A stretch of DNA of 19,277 nt, taken from Anaerolineales bacterium. Lineage in GTDB: Bacteria; Chloroflexota; Anaerolineae; Anaerolineales; UBA4823. The notes below the pieces were generated by a model, which was given only the letters and a program-made list of their open reading frames with translations, ran no database searches and had not been told where the DNA came from. This document shows positions 1 through 8,570 of the stretch, in pieces. The stretch is from NCBI GenBank assembly GCA_016932955.1, contig JAFGBV010000040.1, positions 1-19,277 on the forward strand, written 5' to 3'. Position 1 is the first letter of the stretch, and each line of letters starts with the position of its first letter. The position numbers and the translations under genes are program-made.

Positions 1-1254
1 CCATACGATAAGATCGCTAGTCTCGAAACACCTGATGCACAGACGGTGGTGATTACCTTCACCGATGCTTATGCTCCATGGCTGGGGACGCTGTGGAAGG
101 GTCTCCTCCCAGCGCATGTACTCCAACCCGTTTTCGACGCTGATGGCAACATCAATGAGGCAGAGTGGAACACGCAACCCACGGTCGGCTGTGGCCCCTA
201 CACATTTGCCGAGTGGGAATCGGGCAGCTACACCCGCTTCGTGGTCAATGAAAATTACTGGGGTGACAAACCCAAGATTGACGAGATCTTCTTCCGCTTC
301 GTGCCCGATGACGCCTCGCAAGTAGCTGCGCTGCAGGCTGGCGATGGCGACCTGGGCACCTTCATTGCCTACAGCGACGTTCCAACCGTTCAGGAAGCTG
401 GGATCACAGTCGCGACCGTCAAATCCGGCTACAACGAAGGGTGGTTCTTCGTAATCAACGACGATAAAGGCCAGCCAGTTATTGCCGACAAAGCTAACTC
501 CCCTGTCCGGGATAAAAACGTGCGTCTGGCGATCGCCATGTCAGTTGACCGAGCATCAATCGCCAACGACTTGCTGCTGGGGCTGACCAGTGTGCCTGCC
601 AGCTACTGGGATGCTTTGCCATTCTATAACACGCCTCCGCTCGCTAACTACCCTTACGATCCTGAAGGCGCCAAGGCGCTGCTTGAGGAGGCTGGTTGGG
701 TGGACAGCAACGGAGACGGAGTGCGTGAGAAGGATGGGCAAGACCTGGTGGTCACCTACGGCACTACCATCCGCGAGATCCGCCAGGATACCCAGGCAGT
801 CGTCCAGCAGATGTTGGCTGAGGTAGGCATCAAAGTCGAACTACTTACCTACGAGGCAGATATCTTCTTTGCCGGTATGGATGATGACGGCCCAGCCGCC
901 AGTGGTCAGATCGATATCATGCAGTGGTCCGATTCCAGTAACTTCCCCGACCCAGACTACTACTACTGGTTCTGTAGCGAGATTCCCACCCCTGAATACC
1001 CGCAGGGCGGCAACTGGCAATACTACTGCAACGAAGAGCTAGATTCCCTGTTTACACTGCAGGCGACCCAGGTTAATCCTGCTGAACGCCAGAAGACCTT
1101 TGAGCGCATCAACCAGATTTTCTACGATGAAGTGGTCTGGCTGGGTATGTGGCAAGACCCAGACCTGTGGGCGATTGGCGCAAGGCTGCAGAATGTCAAA
1201 CTCTCCGGGGTAACGCCATTCTACAATATCACTGAATGGGACCTGACGGAGTAA
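1..1254 (+). CDS. ABC transporter substrate-binding protein, peptide/nickel family (SBP_bac_5), 5' end outside window
   Basis: Extracytoplasmic solute-binding protein that delivers a peptide-like ligand to the permeases encoded just downstream. The reading frame is open from base 1, so the true start, the signal peptide and roughly the first 150 residues lie upstream of the window. The GTG at 46 is an internal codon and not a start. The 417 visible residues show family hallmarks: NENYWGDKPKIDEI near the start, then PYDPEGAKALLEEAGW followed by the usual DSNGDGVREKDG loop (bases 703-738), and a C-terminal PDPDYYYWF segment with NWQYYCNEELDSL. Two cysteines (in WFCSE and YYCNE) could form a disulfide. 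It is the first visible gene of a seven- or eight-gene operon and is separated from the permease by a strong hairpin. The family is secure. The ligand (dipeptide, oligopeptide or another amine compound) cannot be read from the sequence. Confidence 0.93.
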   Translation, partial: PYDKIASLETPDAQTVVITFTDAYAPWLGTLWKGLLPAHVLQPVFDADGNINEAEWNTQPTVGCGPYTFAEWESGSYTRFVVNENYWGDKPKIDEIFFRFVPDDASQVAALQAGDGDLGTFIAYSDVPTVQEAGITVATVKSGYNEGWFFVINDDKGQPVIADKANSPVRDKNVRLAIAMSVDRASIANDLLLGLTSVPASYWDALPFYNTPPLANYPYDPEGAKALLEEAGWVDSNGDGVREKDGQDLVVTYGTTIREIRQDTQAVVQQMLAEVGIKVELLTYEADIFFAGMDDDGPAASGQIDIMQWSDSSNFPDPDYYYWFCSEIPTPEYPQGGNWQYYCNEELDSLFTLQATQVNPAERQKTFERINQIFYDEVVWLGMWQDPDLWAIGARLQNVKLSGVTPFYNITEWDLTE

Positions 1255-1265
1255 CCCCCTAAGAA

Positions 1266-1304
1266 ATAGCAGGGATAGGTGCTGAAGCTGCCTATCCCTG
1301 CTAT
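1266..1304 (+). promoter_or_regulatory. Intercistronic hairpin between binding-protein and permease genes
   Basis: A perfect 14-bp inverted repeat: ATAGCAGGGATAGG (1266-1279) pairs with CCTATCCCTGCTAT (1291-1304) around an 11-base loop. It starts 11 bases after the stop codon of the binding-protein gene and ends 10 bases before the ATG of the permease gene. No run of T follows, so it is not a classic intrinsic terminator. Hairpins here commonly protect the upstream mRNA from 3' exonucleases or partly attenuate transcription, giving more binding protein than membrane protein. That role is inferred. The structure is seen directly. Confidence 0.75.
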
Positions 1305-1314
1305 ACTTGAAACC

Positions 1315-2346
1315 ATGACCCGTTATATCATTCGTCGCTTACTGCAAGGTATTCCGCTGCTACTCCTGATCAGCGTGATTTTGTTCGTGCTGATGATGAA
1401 TATGGGTGACCCGATCGCCACCATGGGTGGGCGCCAGGCGACGCGACCTACTGACCGCATCCGCCTCACCCGCCAACTTGGGCTGGACAAGCCAATCTAC
1501 GTGCAGTATTTCTTCTGGTTATTCGGCAATGACTGGACGAAAGTAGACATGGATGGAGATGGCGTGGCTGAGACACCCGGCCCACGCCGCGGCGTGCTGC
1601 GCGGCGATTTTGGTACCTCGCTGGTCAATCACAGGCCGGTGACGGAGGTCATCGGAGAGCGGTTACCCAACACACTGATCCTGATGCTGGCGGCGGAGGT
1701 GGTGATCATCTTCGGCGCCCTGCTCATTGGCGTCTACTCCGCATTGCGCCAATATTCATTGGTGGACAACATCATCACCGCTATCTCTTTCATTGGCTAT
1801 TCGATGCCGATCTTCTTCATCGCCCTACTCTCGATGTACATCTTTGGGGTGTTGTTCAAGCGTTGGGGGCTGCCATACTTGCCCACCGTTGGCATGTTTG
1901 ACCCGCAGGAGGGCAAGACTGTTTCGCAGGTCCTGCTACATATGATCTTGCCAGTCTTCAGCATCTCGCTGATCAGCTTTGCCGCCTACAGCCGCTATAT
2001 CCGCAGCACCATGCTGGAGGTGATGAGTCAGGACTACATCCGCACCGCCAAGTCCAAAGGCTTGCCGCGGCGTGAAGTGGTATATGTGCACGCCCTGAAG
2101 AACGCCGCGCTGCCTATTGTCACGCTGATCGGGCTGGATTTGCCGCTATTGCTGGGAGGGGCGGTGGTCACCGAACGCATCTTCGCCTGGCCCGGTATGG
2201 GCCGTCTCTTCCTGGACCATGTCACGCGTGCCGACCTGCCGGTGGTGATGGGGATCCTGATGATGATCGCGGCGGCGGTGGTTGTCTTCCAGATTATTAC
2301 CGATATCGCCTATGCCTGGCTTGACCCTCGTATTCGTTATGAATAG
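1315..2346 (+). CDS. ABC transporter permease, DppB/OppB family
   Basis: First inner-membrane permease of the peptide-type importer. I chose the ATG at 1315 (343 residues, starting MTRYIIRRLLQGIPLL) over the in-frame GTG at 1279, because that GTG lies inside the arm of the intercistronic hairpin and the family normally begins with this R-R-L motif. There are six predicted membrane segments. The first is at about residues 9-30, and the last four flank a typical cytoplasmic coupling loop with DYIRTAKSKGL and HALKNAALP, which docks on the ATPases. Odd: the first external loop carries DMDGDGVAE (residues 78-86), a Ca-loop-like acidic motif just before the conserved LRGDFGTSL. The next permease gene starts 12 bases after the stop. 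Family assignment is secure. DppB and OppB cannot be told apart. Confidence 0.93.
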   Translation: MTRYIIRRLLQGIPLLLLISVILFVLMMNMGDPIATMGGRQATRPTDRIRLTRQLGLDKPIYVQYFFWLFGNDWTKVDMDGDGVAETPGPRRGVLRGDFGTSLVNHRPVTEVIGERLPNTLILMLAAEVVIIFGALLIGVYSALRQYSLVDNIITAISFIGYSMPIFFIALLSMYIFGVLFKRWGLPYLPTVGMFDPQEGKTVSQVLLHMILPVFSISLISFAAYSRYIRSTMLEVMSQDYIRTAKSKGLPRREVVYVHALKNAALPIVTLIGLDLPLLLGGAVVTERIFAWPGMGRLFLDHVTRADLPVVMGILMMIAAAVVVFQIITDIAYAWLDPRIRYE

Positions 2347-2358
2347 TAGGCTGGTGGC

Positions 2359-3312
2359 ATGACAGAAACCCTTGAACCGCTTGGCGCGATTTCACTCAGC
2401 GAGGATGAGCTTGAGACACCGCCATTATCACTGGGTCAATTGACCTGGTTGCGTTTCCGCCGTCATAAGTTGGCCATGGTGGGAGCAGTGGTCATCTTAT
2501 TACTTGTCCTCTACTCGTTTGGCGGGGCGCTGATTTACCCGGAAAGCTTTGCAAACAAAACGGATACAAAACTGCGCCTCCGTGCCCCTTCATGGGAGCA
2601 CCCCATGGGCACCGATACGGTGGGGCGCGACGTACTGGCTCGCACCATTTACGGCGGGCAGATTTCACTGCTCATCGGGCTGTTCGCCGTTTTGATTGAG
2701 GTAACCACTGGGGTGCTGGTTGGTGCATTTGCCGGGTATTATGGCGGGCGGATCGATGCGCTTCTGATGCGCTTCACCGAAGCGATGATCAACATCCCTG
2801 AGATTTTCTTGCTCATCGTGATGGCTAAGTTCTTCGGTAATAAACTTCCCAATATAGAGCTGCTCGGACGTACTTTCAGCGGGAGTGTGGTGATCATTGT
2901 GACGATCATTGGTCTGACAAGCTGGATGTATCTGGCGCGCATCGTGCGTGCCGAGTTTCTCTCCTACCGCGAGCGGGAGTTCGTCCTGGCTGCGCGGGCG
3001 ATCGGCACCTCGAATCGGGAGATCATCTTCCGCCATATCTTACCCAACAGCATTGCCCCGATCGTGGTCGCGGCGACCTTAGGGGTTGCTACTGCCATTC
3101 TTGCTGAGGCTTATATCAGCTTCTTGGGACTAGGTGTGCAGCCCCCCACCGCTACCTGGGGTAATATGCTGAACGGTGCCAATAACTACCTGGAGCAAGC
3201 TCCCTGGTTGTGGTTCTTTCCGGGATTGCTCATACTGATCACCGTACTGAGCATTAACTTTCTGGGAGACGGCTTGCGCGATGCACTCGACCCGCACAGC
3301 CGAGCAGCCTGA
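2359..3312 (+). CDS. ABC transporter permease, DppC/OppC family
   Basis: Second inner-membrane permease (317 residues), pairing with the DppB-type subunit to form the translocation path. A soluble N-terminal stretch of about 35 residues leads to LTWLRFRRHKLAMVGAVV, the usual OppC_N motif and first membrane helix. Next come HPMGTDTVGRDVLART, a hallmark of this family, and further helices. The coupling loop is at EREFVLAARAIGTSNREIIFR, followed by HILPNSIAPIVV. The C-terminus LGDGLRDALDPHSR is also typical. The ATG at 2359 is the first start available after the preceding stop. It is 12 bases from the upstream permease and 12 bases from the ATPase gene, so it is certainly co-transcribed. Confidence 0.94.
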   Translation: MTETLEPLGAISLSEDELETPPLSLGQLTWLRFRRHKLAMVGAVVILLLVLYSFGGALIYPESFANKTDTKLRLRAPSWEHPMGTDTVGRDVLARTIYGGQISLLIGLFAVLIEVTTGVLVGAFAGYYGGRIDALLMRFTEAMINIPEIFLLIVMAKFFGNKLPNIELLGRTFSGSVVIIVTIIGLTSWMYLARIVRAEFLSYREREFVLAARAIGTSNREIIFRHILPNSIAPIVVAATLGVATAILAEAYISFLGLGVQPPTATWGNMLNGANNYLEQAPWLWFFPGLLILITVLSINFLGDGLRDALDPHSRAA

Positions 3313-3324
3313 GATGAGGATCAT

Positions 3325-4320
3325 TTGACAACGAACAATACGCTGCTTGAAGTCACTGACCTTTGCACTCGGTTTCACATCCCCGAGGGAACGGTTTATG
3401 CGGTGAATGGGATTTCGTTCCATGTGGCGGAGGGCGAGACACTGGCAGTAGTCGGCGAAAGCGGTTGCGGCAAATCCGTCAGTATGCTCTCCATCATGCG
3501 TTTGATTCCACTGCCACCCGGTGAGATCGTTAGAGGCTCTGCGCTTTACCGCGGCGAAGACTTGTTCAAAAAGAGTGAATCGGAGATGGAACACATCCGT
3601 GGCAGGGAGATCTCCATGATTTTCCAGGATCCGATGACATCTTTGAACCCGGTGCTGACCGTTGGCAAGCAGATCACCGAGTCGCTGCATTGCCACATGG
3701 GCCTTGAGCAGGATGCTGCTGAGCAACGCGCGGTGGAGTTGCTCGAACGGGTGGGCATCTCGGACCCTGCCCGTCACCTGCACGATTATCCCCACCAATT
3801 TTCTGGCGGGATGCGCCAGCGGGTGATGATTGCCATGGCTTTGGCCTGCGAGCCCAGTCTACTGATTGCTGATGAACCGACCACTGCGCTGGATGTGACC
3901 ATCCAGGCGCAGATAACCGAGCTGGTGGAGCACTTGCGAGATCAGTATCATATGGCGATCGTCTGGATTACGCATGATTTAGGAGTGGTAGCTGGGCTGG
4001 CGGATCGTGTGAACGTGATGTATTCGGGATACATTGTTGAAGAAGCCGGGGTGGATGCATTGTATGAAAGCCCCCAGCATCCCTACACCCATTCTCTATT
4101 AGAAGCCTTGCCGCGCGTCGACCAACGAAGACATCATCGTCTGAAGTCGATCCCTGGCGCACCTCCCAGCTTGTTGGTAGAGCCAAAAGGATGCCCGTTT
4201 GCGCCTCGCTGTGAACACGTAATCGAGCGCTGCCATGTGGAAAACCCGTCCTTAATGCCGGTAGGTTTGGATCACACAGCAGCCTGTTGGGTTGATGTGG
4301 AAAAAGGAGTCCCGCGATGA
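3325..4320 (+). CDS. ABC transporter ATP-binding protein, DppD/OppD family
   Basis: Cytoplasmic ATPase that powers the importer (331 residues). It starts with TTG at 3325, preceded by TGAGGA (3315-3320); no ATG or GTG fits better. Walker A is GESGCGKS (44-51), the Q-loop is Q101, the signature is FSGGMRQR (159-166), Walker B is LLIADE (179-184) and the switch His is H217, so it should hydrolyse ATP. The C-terminal oligo_HPY region has Cys290, Cys296, Cys303 and Cys321 (C-x5-C-x6-C-x17-C), the set proposed to hold an iron-sulfur cluster in this family. Its last four bases (ATGA) overlap the start of the partner ATPase, a sign of coupled translation. Confidence 0.95.
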   Translation: MTTNNTLLEVTDLCTRFHIPEGTVYAVNGISFHVAEGETLAVVGESGCGKSVSMLSIMRLIPLPPGEIVRGSALYRGEDLFKKSESEMEHIRGREISMIFQDPMTSLNPVLTVGKQITESLHCHMGLEQDAAEQRAVELLERVGISDPARHLHDYPHQFSGGMRQRVMIAMALACEPSLLIADEPTTALDVTIQAQITELVEHLRDQYHMAIVWITHDLGVVAGLADRVNVMYSGYIVEEAGVDALYESPQHPYTHSLLEALPRVDQRRHHRLKSIPGAPPSLLVEPKGCPFAPRCEHVIERCHVENPSLMPVGLDHTAACWVDVEKGVPR

Positions 4321-5300
4321 GCGAGACACAGCCATTGGTGGTGGTCGAGGATCTGAAGAAGCACTTCCCTGTGATGCGCGGACTGATATTCCAGCGCCAG
4401 GTAGGTTCAGTAAAGGCTGTAGATGGCATATCTTTCACGATCGACGGGGGCGAGACACTTGGGCTGGTAGGGGAGAGTGGCTGTGGCAAGACAACCGCCG
4501 GCAGGACAATCCTGGCATTGTATCCGCTGACCAGCGGTAAGGTGAGCATCGACGGTCAAGATGTTGGCACTGCGAAGGATAAGGAACTGTTGGCTATTCG
4601 ACGCAAAGCGCAAATAATATTCCAGGATCCATATGCCTCGCTCAACCCGCGCTGGACAGTGAATGCCATCGTCGGCGAGCCGCTGCGTGTTCATAATCTA
4701 ATCATCAACGAGAAGGAACGCTCCGAGCGTGTTAAAGAGTTGATCAATCTGGTTGGCTTGAGCAGCCGTCTGGTCAACCGATTCCCGCACGAATTCTCTG
4801 GCGGGCAGCGCCAACGAATCGGTGTTGCTCGGGCATTGGCTTCTGACCCACAATTTATTGTGTGTGACGAGCCGATTTCGGCACTGGATGTCTCGATCCA
4901 GGCACAGGTTGTCAACTTGCTGGAAGATTTGCAGGATAAGTTCGGCCTGACCTACCTGTTCATCGCCCATGACCTGAGCATGGTGCGGCATATCTGCGAC
5001 CGGGTGGCAGTTATGTACTTGGGCATCATCGTTGAATTAGCTGAAAAGAATGAGCTTTACGAGAACCCGCTGCATCCCTATACCCAGGCTCTGCTATCAG
5101 CAGTACCCATTCCTGATCCAAAGAAGGACCGCCAGCGTCACCGAACCATACTTGCAGGTGATGTGCCTAGCCCGGTCAACCCTCCCTCCGGTTGCCGTTT
5201 CCACCCACGCTGCCCGCTAGCGCAGGATGTTTGTAAACAAGATACACCGGTCTGGCGAGAGATTGCTCCTAATCATTGGATTGCCTGCCATTTGGTCTGA
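4317..5300 (+). CDS. ABC transporter ATP-binding protein, DppF/OppF family
   Basis: Second cytoplasmic ATPase (327 residues), forming a heterodimer with the DppD-type subunit. Walker A is GESGCGKT (52-59), the Q-loop Q103, the signature SGGQRQR (161-167), Walker B IVCDE (181-185) and the switch His H218. All catalytic elements are intact. Like its partner it ends with a four-Cys pattern, Cys293, Cys299, Cys306 and Cys324, with the same C-x5-C-x6-C-x17-C spacing. It starts inside the stop codon of the upstream gene (ATGA). The S9 peptidase gene begins only 15 bases after its stop, which ties peptide uptake to intracellular peptide cleavage. Confidence 0.95.
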   Translation: MSETQPLVVVEDLKKHFPVMRGLIFQRQVGSVKAVDGISFTIDGGETLGLVGESGCGKTTAGRTILALYPLTSGKVSIDGQDVGTAKDKELLAIRRKAQIIFQDPYASLNPRWTVNAIVGEPLRVHNLIINEKERSERVKELINLVGLSSRLVNRFPHEFSGGQRQRIGVARALASDPQFIVCDEPISALDVSIQAQVVNLLEDLQDKFGLTYLFIAHDLSMVRHICDRVAVMYLGIIVELAEKNELYENPLHPYTQALLSAVPIPDPKKDRQRHRTILAGDVPSPVNPPSGCRFHPRCPLAQDVCKQDTPVWREIAPNHWIACHLV

Positions 5301-5315
5301 TGGAAGGAATAATGC

Positions 5316-7097
5316 ATGCTCGACCTGGCTCGGCTGTTTCGTGTGCCTTCCGTCGACCCGGATACTGGCTTTGATCTATCCCTTGACGGAACGAAAATCG
5401 CTTTTTCATGGAATCCGAGTGGGCAATGGGAGATTTACGAAAAATCCCTTGTATCCACAGCGCTACCTGTCCGGCTGACCGTAGGCCTCGGCGGTAAATT
5501 TGCCCCGCACTACTCTCCCGATGGCAGCCACCTGGCATATATGGTGGACCTGGAGGGGGGTGAGAATTACCACCTTTTTCTGTATGATTTTGCTACGCGT
5601 ACCCACCGCGACTTGACGCCTGACATTGGCTACGCATTGCAGCCCTCCTTCGACTGGTCACCGGACGGTAGGTGGGTGGCGGTCCTCTCTAACCAGACGG
5701 GTTGTTTTAGCGCTTATATTTTGGATATAGAAGACTCAGCCCTGCGTTTGGTCCTGGAAAATGGCTACCCGGCAATGGAAGTTCGCTGGTCTCCGGCTGG
5801 GGATTGGTTGGCAGTACGTGCAGAAACTGGTGGACAGGATTACGGCATTTTCCTAACCCCTTTCCAGGGAGGCGCGGCAATTCAGGTTTCGGACCGAGGT
5901 GTTCCCTTGAACGCCCACGATCCCTGCTGGTCACCCGATGGGACTGCTTTGACCTTTTGCTCGGATATAGATGGGTCATACAATGTAGGGATATATCGTC
6001 TGGACTCCGGTCAGGTCACCTGGCTGACACATGGCATTGGTGATAAGTCGCACCCAGACTGGTCACCCGGTGGGCAGCATCTCGTTGCCGTACATAGCCA
6101 GGGTGCAGAAACCTGGTTGTTGTTGGTTGATTTGCAAGATGGTACTGCCTCTTATAAGATCGGACGCGGCTTGCACAGCTTACCTAAGTTCACGCCTGGT
6201 GGACGTAGCCTGGTGTGTGTCTTTGATAGTCCCTGCCAACCTCCAGACTTGTGGCTGCTCTCGCTGCAAGATGGGACTAAACGTCCCTTGACATGTTCAT
6301 TCCCTGAAGACCTTCTACCGGAGCAGTTTGTCATGCCCGAGGAAATCCATTACCCTGGATTGGATGGTGTGCAGGTGCCAGCACTGTTGTATCGCCCGTA
6401 TGGTTCGATAGGTGCTATCCCTGCAGTTGTTAACATCCACGGGGGACCGAGCTGGCTTTACCAGTTTTCCTGGTATCCCTTAATGGCACATCTGGCCTCG
6501 CGCGGCTGGCTGGTGCTAGCGCCGAATTACCGCGGCTCGACTGGCTACGGCCGCGCCTGGCAGCTCGCCAATCGTTTTGACATTGGGGGGGTGGACACGC
6601 GTGACGTGGTGGCTGGGACGCAGTACCTTGTGCAGCAGGGGTTGGCTGACCCCGCCCGCATTGCGGTTACCGGTCGCAGCCACGGTGGGTACCTGACCAT
6701 GACCTGCCTGACCCAGTTCCCTGAGCTTTGGGCGGGTGGTTCGGCGGTTGTGCCGTTCTTGAATTGGTTTACTGGGCACCAGAATTCACGTTCAGATTTA
6801 CAGCATTGGGACACCGAGAACATGGGCTCGCCGGAGGAAAACCACGATCTGTGGTATGAGCGTTCGCCCTTTTACTTTTTGGACAGACTGCGCGCTCCCG
6901 TGCAGCTTATCTGCGGTGCGCATGACCCGCGCTGCCCTGCCTCTGAGTCAATTGCTGCCCATGACCTGCTTTTATCCTTGGGGAAAACGGTTGATTTTCA
7001 CCTTTACCCCGATGAAGGGCATGTTTTTTTAAAAACTGAAAACCTGATCGACGCAGAACAGCGGCGGGTTGACTTCCTGGCGCGTTTGCTGGAGTAA
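5316..7097 (+). CDS. S9 family peptidase (prolyl oligopeptidase / acylaminoacyl-peptidase type)
   Basis: Cytoplasmic serine peptidase of 593 residues, predicted to cut short peptides or release N-acylated amino acids from small peptides. The N-terminal part has seven propeller-type repeats with SPDG-like motifs at about residues 22, 67, 115, 159, 206, 250 and 293, matching a seven-bladed beta-propeller that limits substrate size. The C-terminal alpha/beta-hydrolase domain has HGGPSW (375-380, oxyanion side), the nucleophile elbow GRSHGGY with Ser455, Asp537 in GAHDPRC and His569 in DEGHVF. No signal peptide is visible, so it should act in the cytosol on imported peptides. GGAAGGA (5302-5308) is a good ribosome site for the ATG at 5316; an ATG at 5312 is out of frame. 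The specificity (dipeptidyl-, acylaminoacyl- or oligopeptidase) cannot be fixed from sequence. Confidence 0.92.
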   Translation: MLDLARLFRVPSVDPDTGFDLSLDGTKIAFSWNPSGQWEIYEKSLVSTALPVRLTVGLGGKFAPHYSPDGSHLAYMVDLEGGENYHLFLYDFATRTHRDLTPDIGYALQPSFDWSPDGRWVAVLSNQTGCFSAYILDIEDSALRLVLENGYPAMEVRWSPAGDWLAVRAETGGQDYGIFLTPFQGGAAIQVSDRGVPLNAHDPCWSPDGTALTFCSDIDGSYNVGIYRLDSGQVTWLTHGIGDKSHPDWSPGGQHLVAVHSQGAETWLLLVDLQDGTASYKIGRGLHSLPKFTPGGRSLVCVFDSPCQPPDLWLLSLQDGTKRPLTCSFPEDLLPEQFVMPEEIHYPGLDGVQVPALLYRPYGSIGAIPAVVNIHGGPSWLYQFSWYPLMAHLASRGWLVLAPNYRGSTGYGRAWQLANRFDIGGVDTRDVVAGTQYLVQQGLADPARIAVTGRSHGGYLTMTCLTQFPELWAGGSAVVPFLNWFTGHQNSRSDLQHWDTENMGSPEENHDLWYERSPFYFLDRLRAPVQLICGAHDPRCPASESIAAHDLLLSLGKTVDFHLYPDEGHVFLKTENLIDAEQRRVDFLARLLE

Positions 7098-7136
7098 GTA
7101 TTCGGGTTGCAGCCAATCTGGACGACATTTCATCCT

Positions 7137-7142
7137 GGAGGT
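7137..7142 (+). promoter_or_regulatory. Ribosome binding site of the MttB-family gene
   Basis: GGAGGT lies three bases before the ATG at 7146. The spacing is short, but the strong match favours this ATG over the in-frame TTG at 7107, which has no comparable site. Confidence 0.6.
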
Positions 7143-7145
7143 ATT

Positions 7146-8570
7146 ATGCCATTTTTAAATTATTTGACAGAGAACGAAGTGGAAGCCATCCACCAGGCGA
7201 GCTTGCACATCCTGGAGAAAGTTGGCATCTTGTTGACTCATTCACGGGAGCGCGACCTGCTCTACGGAGCTGGGGCATTAGTGGAGGGCGAACGCGTCTT
7301 TCTGCCTCCCGAATTGGTAGAAAGATGTATTGCCAGTTGCCCGCATCAGGTGAGTGTTACCGGGCGCGGTGGGGGAACGAAAGTGTTGGGTGATGGTGCG
7401 CTATATTTTCACAATCTGGGCGGGGCGCGCGATCTCTTTGATCCCCTTAGCGGTGAGCATCGTCCTGCCCTGTTGCAGGATGTGCGCGATGCCACCCGTC
7501 TGCTCGATGCGCTGGAACACTGTAATACAATCACCCCATTTTTCACCCCCACTGACGTGCCAGGCGCTCTGATGTCGCTGGCGATGTACCGGGCTGCCAT
7601 ACCGTTCACCACCAAGCCGTTGCAGGGACCAGGCATCCAGACGGCACCGGAGGTGCGCTATACGCTGCGCATGGCAGAGGTGATTGGCGACCCTGCTAAA
7701 ATGCTTACCCTGAGTGTTTCACCGGTCAGCCCGTTGAAATTTCCCGACCACGAGGTGGAGGCAATGATCGAGATCGCCCGGCACGGCGTGCCCTTTGGCC
7801 CGCTGCCCTGCCCCACTGCCGGGACGACCGCTCCATTTGCTATCGCCGGCGCAGTCGCACAGCAGAATGCCGAGGTGCTCGCTACACTGGTGCTCATGCA
7901 GTTAGTCCAACCAGGCTTGCCAATCATCTACTGCGGACGCCTGGCAATGATGGAGCCGCGCACGGGAGCCTCTGTCTGGGGAGGCGTAGAACTGGGTTTG
8001 GCTTCGGCAGGTACGGTGCAGATCGCTCACAGGTATGGATTGCCAGTGAATGTTTATGGCTTCTCCACCAACTCACATATCCTCGACGAACAGAACGGAT
8101 TTGAACGTGGCCTCAATGCCATCATACCTGCCCTGGCAGGCGCGGATGAACTGTCCGGCATCGGTGAAATGGAAGCCGGTGTGAGCAGCTCGTTTGCTCA
8201 GATGGTGATCGATAACGAACATGCTGCCAGTATTTTGCGCCTGCGCCAGGGCTTTACGGCTGACGATGACGCACTGGCTGTAGATGTGGTGGCAGCGGCA
8301 ATTCAAGCGAATGGCAATTTTATGGCTCAGAAACACACGATCCGGCGTCTCAAGGCTGGCGAGGTCTTGCTTACAAAATTGGCAGAACGTGGTTCTTGGG
8401 AATCATGGCAGCGTGGCGGGCAGATGAGCTTGTTCGAGCGGGCGCAGTCTGAGGCCGAACGTATTTTGCTCGAGCATCAGGTCCAGCCGCTAGAGGATGC
8501 GCAGGAGGCCGAGCTGGACAGGATCATGCTGGCAGCCGAACGAGAGTTGGTGGTGGGAGGTGGCGCATGA
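7146..8570 (+). CDS. Trimethylamine methyltransferase (MttB) family protein, non-pyrrolysine type
   Basis: MttB superfamily (COG5598) methyltransferase, 474 residues from the ATG at 7146. Characterised members move a methyl group from a quaternary or tertiary amine (trimethylamine, glycine betaine, proline betaine, carnitine) to the cobalt of a corrinoid protein. The family pattern is seen in the N-terminal helix (IHQASLHILEKVGI), in PTAGTTAPFAIAGAVAQQNAE (about 223-243), and in YGFSTNSHILDEQNGFERG followed by GADELSGIGEMEAGVSSSF. The frame is open throughout with no in-frame TAG, so it does not depend on pyrrolysine, unlike archaeal MttB. No corrinoid protein or reactivase is encoded in the window, so these partners must lie elsewhere. 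It sits between the S9 peptidase and an M20 amidohydrolase and overlaps the latter by 4 bases (ATGA), which suggests that its substrate is released by, or passed to, these hydrolases. The family is sure; the substrate is unknown. Confidence 0.9.
   Translation: MPFLNYLTENEVEAIHQASLHILEKVGILLTHSRERDLLYGAGALVEGERVFLPPELVERCIASCPHQVSVTGRGGGTKVLGDGALYFHNLGGARDLFDPLSGEHRPALLQDVRDATRLLDALEHCNTITPFFTPTDVPGALMSLAMYRAAIPFTTKPLQGPGIQTAPEVRYTLRMAEVIGDPAKMLTLSVSPVSPLKFPDHEVEAMIEIARHGVPFGPLPCPTAGTTAPFAIAGAVAQQNAEVLATLVLMQLVQPGLPIIYCGRLAMMEPRTGASVWGGVELGLASAGTVQIAHRYGLPVNVYGFSTNSHILDEQNGFERGLNAIIPALAGADELSGIGEMEAGVSSSFAQMVIDNEHAASILRLRQGFTADDDALAVDVVAAAIQANGNFMAQKHTIRRLKAGEVLLTKLAERGSWESWQRGGQMSLFERAQSEAERILLEHQVQPLEDAQEAELDRIMLAAERELVVGGGA

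Noticed and set aside
46..48. GTG as start of the first gene
   Set aside because: The frame is open to base 1 and the upstream residues fit the binding-protein family, so the gene is simply cut by the window edge.
3130..3798. Long antisense open frame (222 codons) opposite the permease/ATPase genes
   Set aside because: It is the shadow of two well-supported transporter genes, has no recognisable domain and no ribosome site.
7020..7040. T7-A5 run in the S9 peptidase gene that fits a T-TTT-TTA slippery heptamer in frame
   Set aside because: The frame continues normally for 25 more codons to a sensible end. No stable structure follows and no alternative product is evident, so frameshifting is not supported. 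Such a run may be prone to sequencing error.
7146..8570. Possible in-frame amber codon for pyrrolysine in the MttB gene
   Set aside because: There is no internal TAG in frame; the gene reads through as 474 sense codons.
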